Positions 1 through 6,268 of a stretch of DNA of 64,000 nt are shown piece by piece (position 1 is the stretch's first letter; each line of letters begins with the position of its first letter). A program made the translations under genes and the position numbers. The stretch comes from Kofleriaceae bacterium (GTDB lineage Bacteria; Myxococcota_A; Polyangia; Haliangiales; Haliangiaceae), in the NCBI GenBank assembly GCA_024762925.1, contig JANTGM010000015.1:19944-83943 (forward strand), read 5' to 3'. The notes beneath the pieces are model-generated. The model was not told where the DNA came from, did not search any database, and saw only the letters and a program-made list of their open reading frames with translations.

Positions 1-173
1 GTTGGATACAAAACTCTTGCTCGCGCTCGCTCGGTTCTTCGTGCTCTGGACGCCTTCGGCTCAGCGTTGCTCCGCCTCCCTTGCCCCAGCTCGCTCGATT
101 CTTCGCGCCTTGCCAGTGAACGAACTCCGTCGCGATCGTCGATCAACCATGCTGGACCCGCCCCCTAGTGCGC
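1..173. repeat. mosaic dispersed repeat, copy A left module
   Basis: No gene is supported in the first 430 bases. This left part shares blocks with other intergenic copies. The segment around 20-50 (a GCTCGCTCGGTTCTTC core followed by CTCTGGACGC) recurs at about 18207-18232. The segment around 132-158 recurs inverted at about 18183-18208. The block around 79-135 (a CCCCAGC core, then CTTCGCGCCTTG) resembles the inverted copy at the right edge of the window. An open frame runs through it, but its translation is rich in Ser, Arg, Pro and Leu, as expected of repeat DNA rather than a protein. Confidence 0.6.
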
Positions 174-340
174 GATTCATGAATATAGAACGCGCTCACT
201 CGTCTTCTCGCCCGCTGAAGAGACTGGCTCTGCCTCTTCTTCGTTGTTCCTTGGTTGGGTGCCCCAGCAAACTCCCTCTTCCTGCCTCGCCAGCAAACGA
301 GCTGACTTCGCGATCACGAATCAATGTCCATGGATCGCGC
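174..340 (+). repeat. mosaic dispersed repeat, copy A right module
   Basis: About 167 bp that matches the inverse of 4844-5012 at roughly 88 percent identity by hand count, with one 3-base indel. Shared landmarks are ATTCATGAA at the left end, CGCGCTCACTCGTCTTCTC, CCCCAGCAAACTCCCTCTTC, GCCTCGCCAGCAAACGAG and CAATGTCCATGG at the right end. Parts of the same unit recur at 15652-15755 and 18080-18140. No transposase is present. It sits between the window edge and the 3' end of the 431-1237 gene. Confidence 0.75.
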
Positions 341-430
341 ACTAGCAGCAGCGCGGCTCCTATCTCTGCCAGCAATCTCGGGGAAGAATCCGCGAGGAAA
401 CGCCGTTCGTGAGCCCGCCGTCGGCAGACT

Positions 431-1237
431 CTAGGAGGATCCGCGGACAGCTAGCAGATTCGAGTCATGTTGCTCTGCGTGCTCTTGGCATCGCTCACCG
501 CCCTCGAAAACCGTGACGGTATTGATTTTGTGCCGCTTGAAGAAGTTGCGGTAGTGCCCACGCTGAGCTGCGAAGAAATCAATCTGTCGTCCGCGAACTC
601 CGCCACCTCGGTCATCGGCGACCACGCAGCCGTCATGAACAAAGCCCCCCGTCTTGCCAGCACCAGGCATGGTGAGGCCGTCGAGTTCGGCAACGTAGAG
701 TGAAGTGCCAATCTTGATGCGTTTGGGATCAACGGCAATGCTTCGGAAGGGGGCGAGCGGTCGTTGCGCCACACCCAAACCCCAAGGGTACTTCTCATCA
801 GCAACCCAAAAGCATGGGGTCCCACATTTGCAGCCACCAGCTGTGGTCACGAGCCGGCCATCCTTGAGCTTGCCACTGCCCTCAAGGGTGAGGCGGCGCT
901 TGAAGTGTTTGGTCACTTTGGCGATACGCTTACAACGCTTGTCGACGATGGGCTGCTGGCCTCGCTTGGTCTCAGCAGCAATCCAGTAGTAGGTCATGTG
1001 GAATTCCCCCATCGGTTTGCCGAGAGCTTGGACCACAGGTTCGACATCTTCTTCAACAACGGCTGGCTTGGCTCGAAGGTCTTCGACCTTGGTTCGAGGC
1101 CCGGATGACGCGACCACGCCCTCATCCTCCACCGCGGCCGAGTGTGTTGCTTGGCCGCATCCGATGACCAGGCCAAGACACAAAGGGGCCAAGAAACGGA
1201 GTGGGGCTAGCGCTTTTGAGAGTCGAGAGATTTGCAT
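431..1237 (-). CDS. lipoprotein with C-terminal 3D domain
   Basis: This 268-residue protein starts with a hydrophobic signal peptide and a lipobox VIGC at residues 24-27, so it is probably an envelope lipoprotein. The C-terminal half, roughly residues 160-240, matches the 3D (Asp-Asp-Asp) double-psi beta-barrel family seen in MltA-like lytic transglycosylases: a SIAVDPKRIKIGTSLYV block is followed by DGCVVADDRGGGVRGRQIDFF-like residues carrying the conserved aspartates. A Cys-rich stretch, GGCKCGTPC, lies just before the domain. Activity on peptidoglycan is inferred from the family. The middle of the protein shows no other domain. It stands alone, with repeat DNA beyond its 3' end and a long intergenic region upstream. 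Confidence 0.85.
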   Translation of the reverse strand: MQISRLSKALAPLRFLAPLCLGLVIGCGQATHSAAVEDEGVVASSGPRTKVEDLRAKPAVVEEDVEPVVQALGKPMGEFHMTYYWIAAETKRGQQPIVDKRCKRIAKVTKHFKRRLTLEGSGKLKDGRLVTTAGGCKCGTPCFWVADEKYPWGLGVAQRPLAPFRSIAVDPKRIKIGTSLYVAELDGLTMPGAGKTGGFVHDGCVVADDRGGGVRGRQIDFFAAQRGHYRNFFKRHKINTVTVFEGGERCQEHAEQHDSNLLAVRGSS

Positions 1238-1289
1238 TGGGCTTCTCGTCCAGGACTTCCTGGTGGGTTGCCTGATGTATCGGAGCGGG

Positions 1290-1317
1290 ACCCTATCTAC
1301 TTAAGAGAAAGCGTCAA
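1290..1317 (-). promoter_or_regulatory. possible sigma70-type promoter for the 3D lipoprotein
   Basis: On the minus strand TTGACG (1317-1312) is followed after 16 bases by TAGGGT (1295-1290), about 53 bases ahead of the start codon at 1237. The -35 match is good and the -10 match is weak, so this is only a candidate. Confidence 0.3.
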
Positions 1318-1347
1318 CCGGCTTTAGGAGTGGCCAGTGTCGCAAAT

Positions 1348-1365
1348 AACGCACTTCCGTGCGTT
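1348..1365. other. perfect 7-bp inverted repeat in a 298-base gene-free stretch
   Basis: The 1238-1535 intergenic stretch holds no gene. It contains AACGCAC, a TTCC loop, then GTGCGTT. The arms pair perfectly but no T-run follows, so it is either a protein-binding site or a small hairpin. It lies between two divergent genes. Confidence 0.5.
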
Positions 1366-1469
1366 TCGGGACTCAGAGTGAAGGCTGTTCAGGTTGTAGG
1401 TGAATAAGATTTCATCACATTCTTGGGGGCTTCCAGTAGGGGATCGAGGGCAGCATTGAATGGCAATTA

Positions 1470-1481
1470 CTACAAACGTAG
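1470..1481. promoter_or_regulatory. candidate BlaI-type operator
   Basis: CTAC, four bases, then GTAG forms a perfect dyad 55 bases upstream of the BlaI-family gene. BlaI/MecI regulators bind short TACA/TGTA or TAC/GTA dyads and usually repress their own operon, so autoregulation is plausible. A single site was seen, and the call rests on position and symmetry. Confidence 0.35.
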
Positions 1482-1535
1482 AAGAGGATCCGTCGATCGT
1501 TTTTTTGATCTGTAGTACTGACAAACACAAATCCT

Positions 1536-1910
1536 GTGCCATCCGTCCCATCAAAACTCAGCCCAGGGGAGTTCGAGATCCTCAAGATCCTTTGGAAGCA
1601 GGAAGTCGCAACCGTGGCCGAGGTGCGAGCTGCATACACCCGTGAGCTTGCCCCGGCCTACACCACAATTATGACCTTGCTGGGGCGCTTGGTTGAGAAA
1701 TCCGCGGTGCGGGTGAGCAAGGAGTACCGACCCTTTCGATACCGACCAGCTCTGCAGCGAGGCACGATGCTGCGTCGACGCCTCGACGAATTCCTCAAGA
1801 GCACATATGAGGAGGATGCCCAACTCCTGTTGCAGCATCTGCTGGTGAATGGGCATCTCACGGCCAATGAGGTCTCGACAGTGCTGGGCGAGACCTGCGA
1901 AGAACTCTGA
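1536..1910 (+). CDS. BlaI/MecI/CopY-family transcriptional repressor
   Basis: This 124-residue protein is the usual length for the BlaI/MecI family. The N-terminal two thirds is the winged helix, with the family pattern LSPGEFEILKILW at residues 8-20 and TTIMTLLGRLVEK in the recognition region. The C-terminal third (FLKSTYEEDAQLLLQHLL) is the helical dimerisation part. The likely start is a GTG; no strong ribosome binding site is visible. Known family members are dimeric repressors inactivated by a membrane M56 peptidase (BlaR1/MecR1). No such peptidase is encoded here. Instead the gene stops 3 bases before a RegB-like kinase, so it probably belongs to that operon. Confidence 0.85.
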   Translation: MPSVPSKLSPGEFEILKILWKQEVATVAEVRAAYTRELAPAYTTIMTLLGRLVEKSAVRVSKEYRPFRYRPALQRGTMLRRRLDEFLKSTYEEDAQLLLQHLLVNGHLTANEVSTVLGETCEEL

Positions 1911-1913
1911 GCC

Positions 1914-3269
1914 ATGCAAACTATGAAACCTGATACCGCGGCCTCCGCGATTCCAGAGCGAAATCGCGTCAACCTTCGATGGCTGATCAAGCTGCGTTGG
2001 GGGTCTGTGGCAGGGCAGCTTGCGACCATCTTTGGTGTCATGAGCTTGGTGGACATTCACCTGCCCTTGATTCCACTGCTGTTAATCGTCTCGGTCGAAG
2101 CTGCTTCGAATGCTGCTGTCACGCTCTGGCTCTCTCGAACCAAGGCGGAAGTGCGGGAGCATCAGGTGGCCGCTCTCATGGCGTTGGATATCGTGCTGCT
2201 CACGCTCCTGCTCTACTTCACTGGCGGACCGCAAAACCCCTTCACCTTCTTGTACCTGGTCAACATTGCGCTGGCTTCCATCGCGCTCCAAGCCCAATGG
2301 ACCTGGATGCTGGTGGCGCTGGCCCTCATGGGAGTTGGCGTCTTGCCGCTGGTTGGCTACAGAGAACTCCCGCTTGGACACCTGGGAGCGGCGGAGCGTG
2401 AGGCGATCGCCCAGCGCGGCATGTGGGTAGCCTTTGGTGTGACTGCGGGGTTCATTGTGCACTTCCTTTGGCGGGTCACGGGTGCTCTTGCCGAGCGCGA
2501 TCGTGAGTTGCGCGCTGCAAGACAGGTCACCCAACGGCAGGAGCAACTCGCGTCATTGGCAACCGTCGCTGCAGGAGCCGCCCATGAACTTGCCACCCCA
2601 CTGGGCACCATCGCCCTGGTAGCCAAAGAGCTGGAGCGCAGTCTTCCCAAGCCCGGATCTACCGAGTCCTCGCTCGAAGATCTGCGACTCATCCGTGAAC
2701 AGGTTGCTCGCTGTCGTTTGATTCTTGATCAGATGGGCGCGGGGCTTGGACGAAGTTCGGAGCAAGTGGTGGAGGACATCGCGCTTCCAGAACTCATACG
2801 AGACTCGCTTACAGGCGTGCGTCCCGAGCCTGCAGTCTTCGTCGAAGTGGAAGATGCCGCTCGTGGAAAGATCTTGCGTCTGCCTGGGCGGGCCGTTTCC
2901 CAAGCGCTCCGAGCGCTTATCACCAACGCCCAAGATGCGAGCAAGGACCGAGTGCTCGTCACCGGCAGTGTGAAGGGGGAGCAGGTTCGCATCTCTGTCA
3001 TCGACTCAGGACCAGGCATGTCCAACGAGGTGCTCTCCCGAATCTCCGAGCCGTTCTTCACAACCAAGCCACCAGGATCGGGAATGGGCCTGGGTCTCTA
3101 CCTCACACGAGCTGTTGTGGAAGGGTTGGGCGGCAGTCTCCACATCAAATCCACGCTTGGCGAAGGCACGACCGCCTCATTCGAGTTGCCCATCGCAGTC
3201 GACCTGCAGCACATTGCCCAGTACGCTTCAGAGCAAGGTCTGCAGCCGGAAGTGTCAACGAATGTCTAG
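1914..3269 (+). CDS. regB: RegB/PrrB-type redox sensor histidine kinase
   Basis: A 451-residue membrane sensor kinase. About six transmembrane helices fill residues 25-190. The loop within them carries GGPQNPF, the GGxxNPF quinone-site signature of RegB/PrrB. The phospho-acceptor H-box is AAHELATPLGTIA with His224, as in RegB, and a cysteine (Cys267) follows in the dimerisation region, where RegB proteins have a redox-active Cys. The ATPase domain has an N-box (LITNAQDAS), DSGPGMS and GSGMGLGLYL. In known systems RegB senses the quinone pool and phosphorylates RegA. The next gene, overlapping by 8 bases, is a RegA-type regulator. The unusual neighbour is the upstream BlaI-family repressor. 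Confidence 0.9.
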   Translation: MQTMKPDTAASAIPERNRVNLRWLIKLRWGSVAGQLATIFGVMSLVDIHLPLIPLLLIVSVEAASNAAVTLWLSRTKAEVREHQVAALMALDIVLLTLLLYFTGGPQNPFTFLYLVNIALASIALQAQWTWMLVALALMGVGVLPLVGYRELPLGHLGAAEREAIAQRGMWVAFGVTAGFIVHFLWRVTGALAERDRELRAARQVTQRQEQLASLATVAAGAAHELATPLGTIALVAKELERSLPKPGSTESSLEDLRLIREQVARCRLILDQMGAGLGRSSEQVVEDIALPELIRDSLTGVRPEPAVFVEVEDAARGKILRLPGRAVSQALRALITNAQDASKDRVLVTGSVKGEQVRISVIDSGPGMSNEVLSRISEPFFTTKPPGSGMGLGLYLTRAVVEGLGGSLHIKSTLGEGTTASFELPIAVDLQHIAQYASEQGLQPEVSTNV

Positions 3270-3807
3270 CCGTCCATCCATACTCATCGTCGACGATGAC
3301 GAAGTCTTTCGAACTCGGTTGGCTCGGGCGTTTGAGGAGCGCGACTACGACTGCCGCTCCGCCTCGTGTTTTGATGAAGCGGTGGTGCAAGCGCGTGAGG
3401 ACTCGCCCGAATTCGCCGTTGTTGATTTGCGCATGCCTGGCCGCTCTGGGCTTGAGCTTGTGCAAGAGCTGGCGAGCATCGACCCGTCGACCAAGACTGT
3501 CGTTCTCACGGGCTATGGAAGCATCGCCACTGCTCTAGACGCGATTCGTCTGGGGGCGACGTACTACCTTCCCAAACCCGCAGATGCGGATGACATTGTT
3601 GCGGCCTTTGCCCGAGCCAAGGCTCCGCCGCTTGAGCCACCCGAGCCCGACTACAGCACGGCACCGAGTTTGGCTCGCACCGAGTGGGAGCACATCAACC
3701 GAGTGCTCAGCGATTGTGGCGGCAACATCAGCGAGGCCGCGAGACGGCTTGGCATTCACCGTCGCTCACTTCAGCGCAAGCTGCAGAAGTATCCGCCCAA
3801 TCAGTAG
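3262..3807 (+). CDS. regA: RegA/PrrA/ActR-type response regulator
   Basis: A 181-residue regulator with a receiver domain (acidic DDDE at residues 11-14, phospho-acceptor Asp55 in VVDLRMPG, Lys in YLPKPAD) and a short C-terminal Fis-type helix-turn-helix (NISEAARRLGIHRRSLQRKL). The latter closely resembles the conserved RegA DNA-binding motif. There is no sigma54 AAA domain, which fits RegA and not NtrC. The ATG at 3262 overlaps the end of the RegB gene, so the two are translationally coupled. Targets are not visible. The two divergent selenoprotein genes immediately downstream may belong to the same redox physiology, but that is an inference from position. Confidence 0.9.
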   Translation: MSSRPSILIVDDDEVFRTRLARAFEERDYDCRSASCFDEAVVQAREDSPEFAVVDLRMPGRSGLELVQELASIDPSTKTVVLTGYGSIATALDAIRLGATYYLPKPADADDIVAAFARAKAPPLEPPEPDYSTAPSLARTEWEHINRVLSDCGGNISEAARRLGIHRRSLQRKLQKYPPNQ

Positions 3808-3847
3808 GCCCGCGATTGCGAGCCGCCCAATTGCTGGCGTCCGAGTC

Positions 3848-4249
3848 CTAGCCTTTGGGCCAAGACTTGACGCTGCCGGAGAAGCCTACTTTCTTAAGGG
3901 CCTCATCCATCTTGTCGATCGTCGCCTGGCTGGCGTCGAACTCAACAAGAGCTTCTTTCTTATCGAAGTTGATCTTGGCTTTCCGTACACCCGGCACGGA
4001 TTCGAGGGCCTTCTTGGCCTTCGGAGGTCAACCACTTGGTCAGGTCATCCCGAACACATTCAGGATTACCTTCTTCATATCGGCCTTGTTGGCTTTTGGT
4101 GAGTCATTGCTAGCCACCACGGTGTCTGAGCTCGACGCGGCAGTTGCCGAACCCTGACTGCAGGCGACCGTGGAGCCGATGGCCAGAGCGCTCGGTGCCA
4201 ACAGAGCTGCTGCTAGCGCGAGACGAATTGTTAGAGAGCTTGGATGCAT
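3848..4249 (-). CDS. exported heavy-metal-associated (HMA) domain selenoprotein with two in-frame UGA codons
   Basis: Read through two UGA codons, this frame encodes 133 residues. It has an ATG at 4249 with AAAGGA 8 bases upstream, a signal peptide ending near Cys30 and a Ser/Ala/Lys linker. An HMA fold runs from residue 59 (KKVILNVFGMT) to the end (KKVGFSGSVKSW), including ALESVPGVRKAKINFDKKEA, and reads as one uninterrupted domain. The UGAs at 4042-4040 and 4030-4028 become residues 70 and 74, giving GMT-U-PSG-U-PPK exactly where HMA proteins carry GMTCxxC or CPxGC metal-binding cysteines. The frame stays intact on both sides, so decay by random frameshift is unlikely. The probable role is envelope metal or redox chemistry. 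The first UGA has a small hairpin 16-19 bases downstream. No selenocysteine machinery lies in the window. Confidence 0.82.
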
Positions 4250-4378
4250 AGTTGGAGTCCTTTGGAAGGCACAAGAGTACATTGGTTGCTACGCAGCTTC
4301 GACCGCCAGAGTTACACAATGGGATCTCTCGTCCTTTTCTCTGTTACCGATGTGTTGGCCCCGCGTATTGTGCACATC

Positions 4379-4840
4379 ATGAATGTGTTCACGCGCACGA
4401 TACTATTGGTCGCAGGATTGTCGCTCACAGCCGGCTCAGCCTGTTCAAAGTCGGTCAAAGAGGACAAGAGCAACACACGCGAAGGAGAGGTCACTGCAAC
4501 CAACAAGCAGGGGCTCGCACAGGAAACGCTCTTGGTTCTCAAGTTTCATCACGACAAATGAGGCGGCTGCATTGCGATGGGTCCCATCGCTAAGGAAGTT
4601 GCTGGTTCGTTCGACGGCAAGTCGGTTCGCTTTGTGAATTTTGATTTCACCACCGATGAGACAAAGGCGAAGGCAAAGGCCGAAGCTGAAGCTCTGGGTG
4701 TCGCTGCAACCTACGCCAAGTACGCTCCGCAAACGGGCTTTGCCTTGATTTACAACACCAAGACGCAGAAAGTCGTCGGCAAGCTGAGCGCAGATAGCGA
4801 CGTCGCAGCTTGGACCGCGGAGCTGAGCAAGGAGCTCTAG
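4379..4840 (+). CDS. thioredoxin-like lipoprotein selenoprotein (UGGC active site)
   Basis: Reading through the UGA at 4559-4561 gives 153 residues. A signal peptide with a likely lipid-attachment Cys near residue 22 is followed by a charged linker and a thioredoxin-like domain. The domain begins LVLKFHHDK-U-GGC-IAMGP, so residue 61 (Sec) and Cys64 form UxxC, at the place of thioredoxin CxxC. Strands FVNFDFT, a long helix (KAKAKAEAEALGV), GFALIYNTKTQKVVGKL and a final helix follow. The split halves are in one frame and neither makes sense alone. It is divergent from the HMA selenoprotein, with about 130 bases between the two starts. The ATG start has no clear ribosome binding site. Confidence 0.85.
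4574..4590 (+). promoter_or_regulatory. candidate bacterial SECIS hairpin
   Basis: Twelve bases after the UGA at 4559-4561 lies GCGATGG, a GTC loop, then CCATCGC: a perfect 7-bp stem. The apical GGU stretch sits about 18-21 bases downstream of the UGA, in the range known for bacterial SECIS elements, which carry a G or GU in the apical loop. The hairpin is inside the coding sequence, as expected for bacteria. Confidence 0.6.
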
Positions 4841-4843
4841 AGA

Positions 4844-5012
4844 CGTGAGCCATGGACATTGGCTCGTGATAGCGAAGTTCGCTCGTTTGCTGGCGAGGCG
4901 GGAAGAGGGAGTTTGCTGGGGCGAGCAACCGATGAACAACGAAGAAGGCTGGCCTGAGCCAGTCTCTCCAGCGGGTGAGAAGACGAGTGAGCGCGTTCTA
5001 TCTTCATGAATT
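4844..5012 (-). repeat. mosaic dispersed repeat, copy B (inverted)
   Basis: The inverse of this 169-bp stretch matches 174-340 along its whole length. It begins 4 bases after the stop codon of the thioredoxin-like gene and ends 43 bases before the convergent gene at 5055. An internal CTGGC-CTGA-GCCAG hairpin is present. The same reading frame is open in copies A and B, but this may be a by-product of composition. Confidence 0.75.
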
Positions 5013-5054
5013 GAGACGCTCTTGTGTGGGCGCAACCTGGTTGCGGTTCAACGG

Positions 5055-6230
5055 TCATTGATTGGAGCTCTGTGGGCGGCCTTGGCGCATCTGCAGCATT
5101 TCCGCGAGTTCGGCCCCTCGGCGAAAGGCGGCTCGGCGATGCTTTGGAAGGTCGTACGCTTTGCGGTAGGCAACCTGCTGCATAAGCTCAGGAGGGAGGG
5201 CGCCTCGAGCGAGTCGCGCCCACCTTGGCACAACGTCACCGGGAATCAGCTCCATCACCCGATCGAGAGAATCGATGAAGATTCGTCCCATGCTGTAGTA
5301 GTCCCCGCGAAATCTGTTGAAGTGACACATGTCGGCGAAGTGATCGATGTAGACCTCGGCGAACGAGCGAGGCAGGTCCGACTCGACATGTGCGTGCACC
5401 GAAAGGGCGAGCCCACCGAGGAGACGCTCCGATGGGGTTGCGTGCTTGCGCGATTTTCCATCGAGAGCAGCAAACGCCCGCTTCCAATGGCTTTCAACTT
5501 CACCGACCCCTTCACCACACCACCGCTCATAATTGCGAAGGTAGTAGCCATAGAAGACAGGCACCAGGTGCAGAGGCCAACTTGGGTAGACAAAGTCGCC
5601 TCGTTCACATGCGTCGAGAATACCCTTGCTCACAAAGCTGTAGATGTGAGGAAAGATGCTCTTTGCATCGCCCTTCTCATCGAGTGTTTTCGCTAGGTCT
5701 TGAAGATCAGTGTGAACCTGTTGTGCGGCTGTCCATTGCTGTTTCGTGGGTGGAGCTATGGCTTGCCACGCGGGCAGTGTGAGGTCTTCTTTGGGGCAGG
5801 ACTCCAGCTGCGTCTTGAGCGTATCGAGGCTTTGCCCAAGCTGCCCGTGCAACACCTTTGCGACAAGCCTGGCCATTCCCGGAGCGCTGCAGGAGTAGGC
5901 CACGTCCCAGCGCAGATGGGTGATTGGGCCAGCCTGCGTCAAAATGATGGTTCCCTTATGTGAGCGCAGGAGGGGGTTGTCGACGACTTCGTAGATCAGG
6001 AGTTTTCCTGGCGAGGCGTCGCGGATGACTTCGTTTAGAACCACCTTGCGGCCAGCGACGTTAAGGTAGACGCGGCGATGAGTTCCTGGGCTGCCTGGGT
6101 GGTCGCTGTCGCCAACGCTTGCAACACTGACCTTCGCCAGCGACCAGCGGTTCATTCGATCGGGCTCGCAAAGGGAAGCCCAAACTTGTGCCGGTGAGGC
6201 CGCAATAGCACGCTCAAATCCGAGCTTCAT
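5055..6230 (-). CDS. SRPBCC (polyketide cyclase/START-like) domain fused to a DUF5995-like domain
   Basis: The 391-residue protein has an N-terminal SRPBCC/activator-type domain, residues 1-150. Its opening (FERAIAASPAQVWASLCEP), the following HRRVYLNVAGRKVVLNEVI and LRWDVAY are typical of that hydrophobic-pocket fold. Residues 190-350 resemble DUF5995: HIYSFVSKGILDA, VPVFYGYYLRNYERW, LALSVHAHVESDLPRSF and FRGDYYSMGRIFIDSLDRV. The many His and Asp residues suggest a metal or ligand site, but the function of DUF5995 is unknown. No signal peptide is seen. The gene ends just past repeat copy B and lies 38 bases downstream of the acyl-CoA lyase-like gene on the same strand, so the two may be cotranscribed. 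No substrate can be assigned. Confidence 0.7.
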   Translation of the reverse strand: MKLGFERAIAASPAQVWASLCEPDRMNRWSLAKVSVASVGDSDHPGSPGTHRRVYLNVAGRKVVLNEVIRDASPGKLLIYEVVDNPLLRSHKGTIILTQAGPITHLRWDVAYSCSAPGMARLVAKVLHGQLGQSLDTLKTQLESCPKEDLTLPAWQAIAPPTKQQWTAAQQVHTDLQDLAKTLDEKGDAKSIFPHIYSFVSKGILDACERGDFVYPSWPLHLVPVFYGYYLRNYERWCGEGVGEVESHWKRAFAALDGKSRKHATPSERLLGGLALSVHAHVESDLPRSFAEVYIDHFADMCHFNRFRGDYYSMGRIFIDSLDRVMELIPGDVVPRWARLARGALPPELMQQVAYRKAYDLPKHRRAAFRRGAELAEMLQMRQGRPQSSNQ

Positions 6231-6268
6231 GTCGCAAGTCTCTCATGGGCGGTAGCGAGCGGCGAGCG

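Noticed and set aside
2..412. A 136-residue open frame in the left repeat
   Set aside because: Composition is biased to Ser/Arg/Pro/Leu and the DNA is a multi-copy intergenic repeat.
3584..4102. A plus-strand open frame across the HMA gene
   Set aside because: It is the antisense of the HMA selenoprotein and has no family signature.
3848..4840. Reading the UGA codons at 4028-4042 and 4559-4561 as frameshifts or pseudogenes
   Set aside because: The frame continues perfectly on both sides, and all UGAs coincide with family cysteine positions in two separate genes. A change of genetic code is unlikely because UGA ends several normal genes here.
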